In this document: in pieces, positions 48,986 through 60,993 of the stretch | How positions within the stretch are numbered: position 1 is the first letter of the stretch | Layout of the letters: every line of letters begins with the position of its first letter | Source of the DNA: Pseudoscleropodium purum | Taxonomy: Eukaryota > Streptophyta > Bryopsida > Hypnales > Brachytheciaceae | DNA length: 64,000 nt | Direction of reading: 5' to 3' | Assembly: GCA_963969395.1 (NCBI GenBank) | Contig: OZ017796.1 | Location: 12,650,501 to 12,714,500, forward strand | Translations under genes and position numbers: made by a program | Notes under the pieces: generated by a model | The model's input: the letters and a program-made list of their open reading frames with translations, nothing else | The model's database searches: none | What the model was told of the DNA's origin: nothing

Positions 48986-50668
48986 TTTTATGATGCCGGA
49001 TATTGGAAATCCAACCTAAATGTTGGGACAAGATGGAAGATTTTAATTTTTTTTCCCAAGTACAGTCAAATGTGACTTTGGCACACTTGTTGATATAAGT
49101 AAGGAAAGTTCAACCCTCAAGGAGATCACTTCTTATAATTTAAGGTATAGACTTGAGTTAAGAAGGTTTTTGATGTGGGACTATTTTCTTTAAGTACGAT
49201 ATTTAAGATGATTAGATTTTTACAAAATAGCTACAAGGGGTGTATTTCTAGTACCCTATAGATTTTGTATTAAATTCATTTAAGTGGTTTTAAAAATAGG
49301 GCTATTTTACATATAAAATTTAAGTGTCTCATTTTTTCTTGACCCTGCCCTTCTTTTAAAAAAATTTCCTCCCCTCTACTACATATGTATATTATGTATG
49401 CACTATGAAACCAACAATAACTTCAATTCAATTTGGATGTCATTGACCAAATGACAATTTTTAACCCCTACATGTCAATTGTTTATTAAACGAACAATCA
49501 AAAATCTAAGTAGGTTCCTATGAAATCAATTTCAGCTAGATGTTTATGAAATTTTAATACAAAGTGTGAAGTGCACCCCTTTAACAAGATTATAATTTAT
49601 TTTTTGATTAGGTTCTCAAATCAAAAATTATGTTGCCCAAAAAAATTTGGCAACCCACACAATTTGGACATCTTTAGAGCATCTTTTATAAAAATTGTCA
49701 CATTATTTGATGATGGGTAGCTAGTAGGCTCTATCAAACTTTATAGGGGTTGGTTGTAGACATGGTATAGCCAAAATAGCTATGTATTGGCCATTAGGTG
49801 GCTAAATTAGTGTTTTTAGACCATTTGGGATTTTGGGGTATGAACAAAGTTGTTTTGGGGTGCTTTCGGGGTAGTTGTAACCCTAAGCCACCCCTTTGCT
49901 CATTCATTCTCTTCAAGTCTCGCATATGTTGTAATTTATGAGTTGAAAGGAGTTGAAGCACAAAATGTAATGATAATTGATTGTTATACCAATTTTTACT
50001 AGTGTTATTCCTCAATTCATGTGATTTTGCAAGACTAATCCAACTAAGACAAAACAAAAGCATCTTTGAGTGTTTATGAAGCTTATTATTGAATGGTTGG
50101 TCATTCATGCCTTATTGTAGTGTGGATTTGCTTTGAAGCATGTGTGTATATTCTAGTGCCTACAATTTACAACATCTCTTATAAACAATGTAGTGACACG
50201 ACAAAATGCTCATCAATCATTGAAATTTAGCATTTATATAACTAATAAAATATGACATATAATTCTATTTTTTTAAATTTAATTCTCAAATCACATTTTA
50301 AGAAGAGTCAAACTTTATTAGCTATATTCGGGTGGCTTCAAGAAAAAAAATTCTTCTAACTTCAAGCCCTATTATCTTGCAATGTGTGAAGTGAAAGTTT
50401 TTGAAATCTTTCCCATGTATTCCAAATGTTTGTCTCTAAATATGAAATGTTTGGATTCTAAATTAAGAATTTCCTCATTGCCCAAGAAATCATCAAAAAA
50501 TGACTAGTATATTGCCAATGCACTTAATCTCCTTGCATTGCAAATTGAATAAGAATAAGCTAGACTCTAGGGCTACTATAGTTAGAAAAATTTTGAACCC
50601 TGCCATGGGCCATTAAGAGTTCATTTTTCGGCACCCGTAGTGCAAGTACATTTTTTTTTAAATTAAAA

Positions 50669-50672
<4 letters not shown>

Positions 50673-50719
<47 letters not shown>
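50673..50719. repeat. (TA)n microsatellite
   Basis: About 23 uninterrupted TA dinucleotides, preceded and followed by AT-rich sequence. Confidence 0.95.
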
Positions 50720-50722
<3 letters not shown>

Positions 50723-50949
50723 ATGTAGCATTGATGTGGCACAAGTAGTATCACATCAGCTGTGTTCATTAAAAAATAAAAAATAGTTGAATACCTCTCT
50801 AATTGCATCGGGGGGTTCCAAACTTGCAGCCTTTTTGAGGACTGAAATTTTTTGTAATGAAAATTTTCCCGCTTTGAATTAAATGAATCCTATTTTTAAC
50901 TGACATAGTTTTCTATAAATCATGAGTGATCTCCCCAGGATTCAACCCC

Positions 50950-51290
50950 AAATTAAAATATTGAGCATTTTCTAATCAAATAAAGAAAACAAAAGACTTT
51001 CTTTTTGAAATAAAGTTTATTATTTTTTAGAAGTGATTTCAAATTTTATTTCTTCAAAAAGTGATTTTTAAAGGAGTTTTTTGTGATGCTTAGGTTGCCC
51101 CTTTAAGCAATGAAAATTACATATCATGCAATAACTTTTTAATCATTTAATAATAAGTTATAAAAATTGTTGGGCCTTTCTTTAGGCACATGTTGTGTAA
51201 AAATTTTAGTAAAAAATAAATAAAATTCTATTTGTAGTAAGCTGTCCAAACTTGCTATGTTGCCACAAAAACACATTTTTGAAATTGCAT
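50950..51290 (+). mobile_element. partial family B repeat
   Basis: Same orientation as the copy at 11340-12310. It shares AAAATATTGAG, then ACATATCATGCAATAACTTTT, TTTAGGCACATGT, ATTTGTAGTAAGCTG and GCTATGTTGCCA. Only the second half of the repeat is recognisable. Confidence 0.5.
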
Positions 51291-52134
51291 GGGCTAAAGG
51301 TGTAATTTACATTTGCTATAAGGTACAAAATAATTTAAGAAAACTTGTATATCATGATAGAGAGATCCTTAAAGTCATATTCAAGTTTTTGCATTATGTT
51401 TTCAATTCATTTTGTAAGCAACATAAGAATATAGAATGAAGTAGAATATGAACTTTAAAAGTCTATCAAATGAAACAATTTAATTGTTTGAATTGATTAG
51501 AAAATTGAATCCATATGAGTGTAATTAGTGTAATATGGACATATAGTCAGATCTAATCCATTGATTAACTACACATACATAAAAGGTCAATGAAAAAATA
51601 AATCTTGAGAACTAGAGATGGGCTTAAGGATTATTTTTTATGCTAGCATTTACTACATTTTTCTTTTTGACAACCATAAACAGCACAGTATGTGACAAAT
51701 TGTACAATTGAAATAGTCATAAGCCACTTTATTTGGTCTTTCCATTTGTGGAAGCAATTTGGATACCATTGCTATGAGAATTTTAGGCTTTGAAGATTGA
51801 AGGTGGTTTTTAGATTCCCTAACAAACCCTAACTCAATTCTCACACCTCCCTTCCAAATCCTATTTTGAAATTCCTATGCCCAACTCTACATTGTAGTGT
51901 GCTTTTTTTTTTAAGTCAATAGAAGAAAGGGCCAACTAATTTTTTAAATTTCTTTTTTGTTTAGTTGTGGTGGTTGGCAAAGATATCTATAGTAACTGCA
52001 CCTAGGAATGTAAATCTATAAACAATAAAGAGTAATAGGTGAGTAGTGAGCAATAGATTCATTTATTTATTTTTAATATTATATAAATTTGTAGTCTTCT
52101 TATCCTATACAGACACAATATTAGGGCCACTATC

Positions 52135-52186
52135 TAGATGGATGAATGAATGAATGTAGATGGATAGATGGATGTAGATGGATAAA
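52135..52186. repeat. GATG/GATA tetranucleotide array
   Basis: Imperfect run of AGATGGAT, GAATGAAT and TAGATGGA units. A simple repeat. Confidence 0.85.
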
Positions 52187-53184
52187 CTTCTTTTGCTTGA
52201 GACACTTGTGGATGTAATTAAATAATGGTTGGACCTTGTTTTTTGGAGGAAGGGATAATGGTATATATAAAGTTGAACTACAAAGGGTCATAAAAATTTC
52301 ACATAGAGGTTATATAGAAAGGAACAAAAGGATATTGGAATGACAATACCTTCAATTTGGCAAGAATGTATCAAGGATCCATAGCTACCAATTCAAGGAT
52401 CCAAGGAGATAGTAAAGTTGTTTGTACTTTTAATAACAAATATTGCAATTCTATTGTTTTTGTCACGATCAATTTTTAAACCTTTGCATGGCACACTTGC
52501 ATCTTTTATTTTTTGATTGAGAATTCATTGTCATTAAGATCTAGGGTCTTATAGTTTTCACTTTGCAAGGATAATTTTTTAGTGAATATTTGACAAGGAT
52601 TTATACCTTTAACTTTGTTGATTTAATTTTAAAGAGCACTTTGACTACTTGGTTTTGTCTTTTGTTAATGTTAGGCTTATAAACAAAATAAAACCCCAAT
52701 GGCAAATAGATCCCTACAGTCAACAAATTTGAAAATTTCTATGCTTGCAAATGTGCATGCATTTTCATACTCCAAAAGTGAAAATAACAAATTACTTATA
52801 CAATGGTTTTCATAAATTTTGCCATGAGTCATTAAGAAATTATATTCTATCAACAAATTTTTCCAAAGTTTTTTCCAAAGTTTTAGAGATTTTATAAAAA
52901 AACTAAAATATTTTAGGATCATATTTCAAATGGAAATATTGCAGTGAAAATAATTTAAAAAACTAAAATGTTTAGGGTCATATTTTAACCAATAATATTT
53001 CTCTTACTAAAATTTAAAAATTCACAAATTTTTCATTAAAAAATTCTAAAAAAATTTGAAAATTTTGCACTTGTGTTAAGATTTTTTTATCATCAATTAA
53101 TTTGAATTAATTTTAAAATATATAAATATCAATTTGATCTAAAAATTTTGAAAAATCATTTTATACTAGCATGTTACTTGTACC

Positions 53185-54102
53185 TTAACCCCTAAAGGTC
53201 AAAACTACATTTTTTGGCAATATAGCAATTTTGGGCAGCTCACTACGAATGAAGTTTTTAGTTTTTTTAGCTAAAATTTTCACACAACATGTGCCAAAGG
53301 AGTAGCTCTTTAAGGCCCAATAATTTTCATAACTTTTGACTACATAATCCAAAAGTTATTGCATGATATGTAATTTTCAATGCTCAACAGGTAGCCTATA
53401 AATTTCTTAAAAAATAAAAATTTGAAATTGATTTTCTAGATTTATATGTATGTGGAAAGCTTTAAATCATTCCATTTTGATTTACAAGATGAAAGTTATG
53501 AAGTGCTCTAGTTTGCGGGTAGTCATGGGTTCCCTACTCAAAAATAAACTTTGGAGTTCTATATTTAACTCAATTTTTAATATTTAAAATAAATAAATAA
53601 AAAGATATGATATAGATTTTTCATTACTACATTAGCACCATTAGAATTGTAATTTTTCAATTTCATAATTAAATTCTTAACAATTTAGTGTTTTTAATCA
53701 CTTTGTACTTCTTTCTACTTACTATTTTTTTCCTATATGTTGTGCAATTCCAAATGATCTAAAAATTTTCAAGCATGTATCCAACTTGACTTGAAGAATG
53801 AATTCAAAAGATAACATCATTTTGGACATTTTTTCATACCAATGTGACCTTGTGAAGTGCAGTTGCCCGTAATTTCCCAGGGTCAAAAAATGGTTTTTGT
53901 TACTTCAAACGTTAATATCTTCCAATCTACACAGTGTAAAATTCTGAAATTTTTTCTACATCTTTTCAAACTAGTTTACTACAAGATCCTACAGTTACAT
54001 GTGTCCAAAAATGTTTTTCATAAAAAATTTGATGCTTGTATCAAAAATGGCAGTTTTGGAACGTTTTTGGTGAAAACATAGTCTCCAACCTTTAGGGGTT
54101 AA
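53185..54102 (-). mobile_element. TTAA-bounded inverted-repeat element (family B, full copy)
   Basis: 918 bp, bounded by perfect 15-bp inverted repeats: TTAACCCCTAAAGGT at 53185-53199 and its complement at 54088-54102. Colinear with the degenerate copy at 11340-12310 and, over shorter spans, with 55799-56371 and 50950-51290. It has no transposase. The end form TTAA plus CCC is the one used by piggyBac-type elements (TTAA target, ends beginning CCC). TTAA may instead be part of a longer terminal repeat of another superfamily. Confidence 0.7.
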
Positions 54103-55798
54103 CATGTCCAAAATTTCTTGAAAAAAAATCTAAATTCTCAATTACTTATAGTAATTTCTGAATATGTTCAAAACATTTTGAAAGACACTATTCAATGTGT
54201 ATGAAGTGTTGTACACAAGTGATGTCATTGAACTTCAAACATCCAACTATTTTAGATATACAAGTGTGCAAATGATTGGAAGAAATAATGTTCTAAGCTT
54301 CTTACAAATCTCTCAAATTCCTTATGCTTCTAACATACTTCAAATCCTTTCATATAACAAAAGTTTGGTTCTAATTTTAGAACACCAAAAAAATACAAAA
54401 GTACAAAAATATAAGATTGCAAGTTGGTAATTAATCCATGTGTATCCTTTATTGAATTAGTATATTATGCAAGTGAAACGAATTCATTCTTAAAACTTCT
54501 TCAATATTATAACAAAGAAAAGATATTCCAAATTTTTTAGCAATAATAAAAGACTTAAAATATGAGGAAATATGCTATATATTTTATAAAAATTCTTTGA
54601 ATGGAAACGTTGTTCTCTAATATCACTAATTAGAAGTCTTCAACTTCCTATTTTTAAATTGCAAAAAAAATTCATACAAAGTCATAAATTTGATCACAAC
54701 ACTATTTGAAAAATTAGAAGACATTTGATACTTATAAATTACACAACAACAATAGAAGTTAGTATATCACACGCCACCAAGTATTTCATCAACCCTTAAA
54801 GCCTCGAGGCATGATTTCAAGCCATTTATTACTTTTGAGCAATCCTTTCCATATGCAATATTTGTCAGTGGATTCTTGTATATTTTTACTAGACTTGTGT
54901 TTCACTATTAGCTTGATGTTTTTAGAATATTAGACCAATTCATGTTGCAATAAAAATGTTATGCCTCAAAAAGACATTCTTTTCAAGTAACATCTAGTTT
55001 TAGGTAGCTATAATAGACAGGTTCAATTGGGTCGAAATTTTTTACACATATTCTCAACAAGCTTATTAACAAAAATCCTAATTTTAAATGGCATAAAAGC
55101 ATATGATTTTGACTTGGACTAAGCCTTTGAAATTAGACTTTCTTTCTTTAGGCAATGTTCAAAACTTACTCAAAGCTTAATTTCAAAGGCTTGTAAGTTA
55201 CAAGGGAATTTACATTAAAACTATAATAGTACATTTCAAAATTTCAATAAATTTATATCATTATACTGTACATGTATGGGTCCCCCAATGGTACACCGTC
55301 TGGGTACGTAGGTGAAAGTGCAGCCCCGCAAATCCCGTGGTGACTTCCCAATGGACATGTTCACACTGCAAAATGGTCTCTGTCGTCAAGGTCATTTTCC
55401 GCCATGGCCTTGTGAACAGAGACCCTTGGCGTCATCGGGGCCGTCCATTCGGTTGCACCATCCGACGAGTGCCGGTGTCCCCGCGCTCTCCTGTACCCCC
55501 GCTTGCACTCTTGTGTCTTGGAGGGACGTGTCATTCTGATTATCACGGAAAAAAGCTTAAGCGAATCCCTGTAAGACTAGTTTCGTCAGCGATGGCAGGT
55601 ACCCAAATCATGAAGCTTTTAGTGCAGTAAGTTAAGGGTAATGAAGCTTACATGCAGTCCAGAGCAGAGTCCAGGCTCCTAGCCTGAGCAGTAGAGCACC
55701 CGAGTAACCCTCCCGTGAGGACGTACCATCATGGAAGATGCTGACATTTAAAGTCCATTGATGTGTACCAAACTAACTTACTAACGGTCACATTTACA
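54103..55798. other. spacer with a short GC-rich segment
   Basis: AT-rich to about 55270, then a moderately GC-rich stretch (55280-55740) between elements. ORFs at 55312-55539 and 55337-55630 overlap and match no known family. This may be a gene relic or a regulatory segment. A hairpin pairs GGTCTCTGT (55375-55383) with ACAGAGACC (55416-55424). Confidence 0.4.
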
Positions 55799-56371
55799 TT
55801 AACCCCTCACTGAAGGACCAGCATGCGTTTTGGGGGATGTATAGAAATTTTGGACAGGCTACTGGGAACAAGAATTTGTAAATTTTGAGCTGAAATTTTA
55901 ATAGAAGGTGTGAATGAGGAATAGCTTTTGTATGCACTAAATTTCATGACATTTGGAAATAGGAGTCAAAAGTTACGACCTAATATGTGTTTTTATTTTT
56001 TATTTTTTAATTTTTAAAATGGACAGTCTAGGCAAATTAGAAAAAAATCATTTTTCAAAAGAATTTTTTTTGAAATTGAAGCACCACCATTTTGGACCTT
56101 TCTTCGTAGAAAAGTGAGCTTGTGAAGTGCAATTGTGCTACTTTTCATAGGGCTGAAAAAATGTTTATATTGAATTTGAATGCTTATATCTTACAATTCA
56201 TGCAGTGGAAATGCCTGAAATTTTTACCACATGTTTTCAAGTTAGCATAATACAAGATCCTATGGCTACATGTGTCAAAAAAAAGTTTTTTTTTCTTCCA
56301 AAATTTGGTACTTGTACTAAAAAAAAATGGTAGTTTTTGTGCGTTTTTAGTTATGGAACTTTAAGGGTTAA
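55799..56371 (-). mobile_element. TTAA-bounded inverted-repeat element (family B, internally shorter)
   Basis: 573 bp. The left end is TTAACCCCTCACTGAAGG from 55799; the right end is AACTTTAAGGGTTAA to 56371. The interior matches 53185-54102 in the same orientation (CCATTTTGGAC, CTTGTGAAGTGCA, TCTTACAAT, CTGAAATTTTT, ACAAGATCCTA, ACATGTGTC) but is shorter. It is non-coding. Confidence 0.65.
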
Positions 56372-57196
56372 TTTCATATAATAGAAGTTAGCTGCACAAT
56401 TGCTCTGCAAAATCGCTCTCAGTAGTGGAAGCTCTGCCATAGTACTGTGCAATTTGTAAGGACGGGAGCGACTTCAGTGCTGTCACATGAGATCAGAAGT
56501 ACATTAATGTCTCGTCATTGTCTTTATCTCTTTCATTCAACGGAATCGACCAGTTCGCGTCAGTTGGCGCGATGATCGAAGTCTTCAAGGGCTTGGAAAT
56601 ATGCAGAAGTTCACGAACGTGCATTGCTCTGAGGCACTCGATCTCGGCTTCAGCTGAGCCTCAGGTGCGTCGAGCTTTAAGTAAATTGGTACGAATAGTT
56701 CCGAAGAAGCAATCCGATATGGTTTCGTTACTTTTGTTATTAAAATAGGCGCAATGTAGAATGTATTGGATTCTGGAGTGCACGCATGAATGTCTGAGGT
56801 ATTCGTATCACAATTTACTTGTGCTATGGTAGAATGGCACCGATGTTATGGAGTCCAGTCTTTCTTTTCTTCTCTTTTCGTTTTCCGTAGGGGTGGCTCC
56901 GAAATTGGGGGGGTGGGGGACTCCGAATTCTGGAAAATTTTGAATATTATTTTGGTTTATTTGGTAACCACACAGTACAATTTCTAACGATTGGAAACCA
57001 TTTCTTAACAATATTTCTATAAAATGGGGCTAATGAAATAGTAGAATTTTCGTACATAAAGTTTTTATAGGCTTGCTGTACGGAGTTCGACTGGCAACAT
57101 CAAAATATTTGTTGAAATCTAGTGATAATTAGCCAATAAAAAAGAATGGTTGGCATTGACTGCCTGGACTGTGATCAGAATTCAACAGGCCATTCC

Positions 57197-57251
57197 GCCA
57201 GCATTTGGCTAGCATTTGGCCAGTATTTGGCCAGTATTTGACCAGCATTTG
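57197..57251. repeat. 11-bp minisatellite, 5 units
   Basis: Five consecutive units of GCCAGTATTTG with one or two substitutions (GCCAGCATTTG, GCTAGCATTTG, twice GCCAGTATTTG, ACCAGCATTTG). Confidence 0.9.
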
Positions 57252-57318
57252 GCCTGTACAAATTTTAATTTTCTTGCAGTTATCGTTTCCGAATCTATTT
57301 TCAGTCATCATATGATTT

Positions 57319-57405
57319 CGATGTCAGCTAGTGTCTTTGTAAGGCAGAGTCCCGAGGCATAGTAGCCTCGTAGAGTTCCGATGTCAGCTAGTGTCTTTGT
57401 AAGGC
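57319..57405. repeat. 27-bp perfect direct repeat, period 60 bp
   Basis: The same 27 bases occur at 57319-57345 and 57379-57405 (start CGATGTCAGCTAG, end TTTGTAAGGC), separated by 33 bp. Confidence 0.9.
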
Positions 57406-57544
57406 GTAGTAGTTAGGTTTCCATGTACGATCGGTTTAATGTATATAAATCTCCAATGCTCATTTCAGTCGGACGGCACCCAGTCGACGACGTCACTGAG
57501 GCCGTGTACGTCGCTGATTGTATAGTTTCTTCTTTCCTTCTGAG

Positions 57545-58030
57545 CTGCAGCTGAATGGTGGACATTGTGCTAACGGCGCGAGACGTGGTGCTTGCAACGA
57601 AGACAAGGTTTCCTCGAGGACGGATCATATTTCTTAGAAACTTGCTGCGTGCAGGCGGAGGTTTCCAGTTACTCTTTATCACTCTGCGGATTCTCGGGAG
57701 GATATTCTGTGCACTATTAAGCATGAGTATGCACATCGCATTCTTACTATTTGTATCTTTGATGTGTTCCGGCTTGTCTGGTCTCTTGTTTCCTGTGAAG
57801 TTGTGACTGCTGAAAATTATTTTTTCAACGACCCAAGACGTGAATACGTGATGGGTGCACCAATTGAAGAGGAAGTTGTTTTTGAGGACAGATATTTCTT
57901 GGAACAGTATTGCGCTCATGGAAGCGGAGGTTTTGAGTTCCTCCTGATCACTCTGCGGTATCTTCATAAACTGATTCTAGTCACTCCTAAGTATGAGTAT
58001 GTGCATGAGTGCATCGTATTCTTGAATGAT
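57545..58030 (+). repeat. diverged tandem duplication of an unknown, possibly once coding segment
   Basis: Units at about 57545-57750 and 57805-58030 share GAGGAC.GAT, ATATTTCTT, GCGGAGGTTT, ATCACTCTGCGG and ATGAGTATG. In one plus frame both read GGF..LL.ITLR. Small indels (2-3 nt) put other parts out of frame between copies. This suggests a decayed duplicated exon. The family is not recognised. Confidence 0.5.
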
Positions 58031-58770
58031 TGTAAGGTCGCGTATATTCATCGATCCTGATTGAAATTCTATAATGTTCAACAAGCGAAGGGCACATTCA
58101 TTGCTTTTTCAGGATTTAATTTGTTGATTCTTCCCCTCTGATCATCTCTGCCCAGTCCATTAAACGTGTTGTAGGAGGTCTATCTGCAATGCCGGCACGG
58201 TCAGTGTGGGGTGCCTGGGCAATTTCGACCCGCGATAGGGGCGATCAGGGACTTCTTGAAGACTTGGAAATTTTCTTGGAAGTCTGCAGCTGCCGTGGAG
58301 GAGTAGTATCAGCGATGGAACCCTGATTACTTGTTGTCAAGTCTCTCCTTGTTTCGAGTCTCACTAATCTGTTTTTAGACACTTACTACCCGTTTTCTTG
58401 ATGGGTCCAATATTGAGCCCCCCACACAAGGACCGTGCCGCAATGCCTTGCTGTAGCATTCACGAACGGTATCTATCCTTCATACTTTTCACTTCCTTTT
58501 GCATTGTTTGAAGGGATATTCTAAGCGTACTGCATGACAACATCGATTTTATGTAAGAAAAGACGTCATATGCTACTGTCATATGCTACAACCGATCATA
58601 GTTGCGAAGTTAGCCCTTGCGTTTCAGCTCAGCGTTAATCGATCACATGTTGTAGTTTTAAGCTGGTGTTGCATCACATGCTTTTGTGTTAAGCCGGCAT
58701 AATTTCTCTCAGCTTTGCATTCCATTGCATTGTGACAGATTTCGAGGAGGCAGCAAACTCTTCTCTGAGG

Positions 58771-60417
58771 ATGCAGATCATATCTCGGGAAACTTCCATG
58801 GTGTACCCGCAGACTCCGACTCCGGAGCACACCATCCTTCCGTGCTCCATCAGCGACAACTTGTCCTCCATCAGCATCAGCTATGTGCGCACCATGTATA
58901 TCTACCGACAGGCCTCTAGTGGCGACGACAACGATGCGGCCGCCAAGCTCAAGGCAGCATTCGCCAAACTTCTGGTGGTCTTCTACCCCATGGCCGGTCG
59001 AGTGCGACCAGCAGAAGGAAAGCTTGGATACGAAATTGTCTGCAACGACAAGGGAGTGGTGTGGATAGACGCCCAAGTTGATGGCACCATCGACGACTTC
59101 CACAACTTCCAATCGACCAGTTCTATCACCTTCGACATGGCTGGCAAGCTGTTGGCGCCCAAGGCTGCGTACTCGATGCGCGTTGAGGAGCATCCCGTCC
59201 AGTATATACAAGTGAGATTCGTACGCATACGATTTTCTGAAGTACGATTTTAACATTGCAGAATCCATCATGGATTGTTCACTTAAATCGTCAATGATAC
59301 TTCGTTAATTACTGGAAAACAGAGTATTCCTGTTCTCATAATTTTTGCAAATTTATTTTTTAATTGTCTCACACTCCGTTTACCCAACTCCGTTTTTTAA
59401 GATTCTGTTCGTAAGCTACGAGTATACGTACAACGCTGGAAAAGCGGTAATGGTCGTTCAAATAGTTACTGGAGAACGAGAGTATTCCGTTTTCGCGTTA
59501 TGAAACATTGATGTGACCGTTGTGTGCCGGCTGCTTAGGTGACGAAGTTCAAGTGCGGTGGCTTCGCGCTGGGAATGGCCAACCTCCACACCGTTGCCGA
59601 CGGCATTTCTGCACAGAACTTCGTGACAGCATGGACAGAGCTAGCACAAGGGCAGGAGATTTCGCAGTTGCCAAATTTCGACCACCACCTCCTCTCCTCC
59701 AAGGGACGGGAGAAGCCTGAAACCTGCCCCCCTGAGCTTCAGCAGGAACCACCAACGTCGCCCGAAACGCTGCAGAAGATGTTCGCGTTCACTCCCGAGA
59801 TGCAGAAGATGTTCACATTCACCCCCGAGATGCTGAAAAAGATCAAGGCAGACGCTCGCGGCGACGGAAGTCAGGGTTCCTACACCACTTTTGAGAGCTT
59901 GTCCGCCCATATTTTCAGGGCGGCCATCCGTGCAAAGTCGTGCGAGGCCTCCGAGGAAGCAAGATTCTTCACCGCTCTCGACGCCAGGAAGAGAATCAAA
60001 CCCAATCTGCCGGAGGGTTACTTTGGCAACGCCATCATTCTCACATGCATGCCCGCGAGAGTAGGCGACATACTTGACAAGCCTCTCTCATTTACAGCAC
60101 AACTGGTCAGGGAAAGTGTTCTGAAGATGACGGATGCGTCCATTAAATCTTTCTGGGCGTGGAGCGAGGCGCAGGAGCACCTACCCGTGCCGTCCATTTC
60201 GGACAATGATGTTTGCATAGGGTGCTGGCACAGGATGCCGTTCTATGAAGCAGATTTTGGATACGGCAAGCCAATGTTCGCAGGTCCTGCAGATAATCAA
60301 TGGAATTTGGCATTGCCGGGGCATGTTGGCGCTGGCTCGGTTAATGTTTTCATGTCCTTGAAAGAAGAGCCGATGAAAAGGCTGATGGCAGACGCCAAGT
60401 TTACGATGGGCAGTTAA
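58771..60417 (+). CDS. BAHD acyl-CoA-dependent acyltransferase (HCT-like group)
   Basis: Two exons, 58771-59211 and 59539-60417, give 439 aa, the usual BAHD length. The enzyme transfers an acyl group (often hydroxycinnamoyl) from CoA to an alcohol or amine in the cytosol. The catalytic HxxxD is HTVAD (164-168) and the structural motif is DFGYG (386-390; the common form is DFGWG). Other family blocks are YPMAGRVRPAEGK, KFKCGGFALGMANLHTVADG, SLSAHIFRAAIRA, DARKRIKPNLPEGYFGNAI and WHRMPFYEADFGYGKP. The intron sits just before the HxxxD region, a position often found in BAHD genes. Start: ATG 58771 is the first in frame (upstream in-frame codons begin on GTG). A 10-residue tandem duplication lies in the crossover loop (228-247). 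The acceptor and donor cannot be told from sequence; resemblance to HCT alone does not prove a lignin-type role. Confidence 0.92.
59779..59838 (+). repeat. 30-bp tandem duplication inside the BAHD gene
   Basis: Encodes MFAFTPEMQK then MFTFTPEMLK. The two 30-nt units differ at five bases. They lie in the linker between the two BAHD lobes, which tolerates length change. Confidence 0.9.
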
Positions 60418-60993
60418 CCTTTTTGTACTTCCCAGACCACTTTTGACTGGATCGTATCAAGACCTGGATGTGGGAAGTGCGGCTACTTCACCTTCGAAGT
60501 GTCGAAAGGGAAACATTAACTGGAATATTTGCTGGAGCACTGAAACACTGGAGTGTTGAAGGAATCTGCTCGGGGAATAGGTACTGGAAAACATTTAGCT
60601 CTTAATCTCACTATTAGAATCACAACTAATTTCCTATGGTAAATGTGGCCATACGTCCATGAGCAGAAGCTACTTTCATTCGTTTTACTATTTAAAAGAC
60701 CGGCCCATTGCCAGTATGCCTGTTTCCACGAGTAAACCTACTCTCCCGGCGTAAGTATTGTGAATAATACCAGTAGTTGACATCATTCAACAATTGCAAG
60801 CACCTGACTGTGACCTTGAATTGGTCTATTTAATCTGGTAATTGCACAATCATGTTCACAAACTTTTTTGTAACATGCAGGCACACATAAAGTACAAAGC
60901 GCTGCCATGCTGCACTGAACGAGCTGATGATCCAACTTCCAACCCTACTACCAGGTTAGTCACAGGCAAGCATAGTATCCAAATTATGAGTGG
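60418..60993. other. convergent intergenic region
   Basis: 576 bp between the BAHD stop (plus) and the LpxK stop (minus). It holds both 3' UTRs; no gene seen. Confidence 0.5.

Larger units (their letters stand above)
48986..53184. other. AT-rich spacer
   Basis: No gene recognised. It contains a partial family B repeat, a TA microsatellite and a GATG/GATA tetranucleotide array, all listed separately. Confidence 0.55.
56372..58770. other. gene-free, moderately GC region before the BAHD gene
   Basis: No recognised gene. Open frames at 56572-56748 (plus) and 57413-57967 (minus, 184 codons) have no family similarity. Three local duplications are listed separately. The last few hundred bases must hold the BAHD promoter and 5' UTR. 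A decayed gene is possible. Confidence 0.4.

Noticed and set aside
50560..50808. 82-codon minus-strand ORF across the TA array
   Set aside because: About 23 TA repeats read as alternating Ile-Tyr; a simple-repeat artefact.
57413..57967. 184-codon minus-strand ORF
   Set aside because: Although long, it has no recognisable family. The diverged duplication beneath it reads better on the plus strand, so it was not called as a gene.
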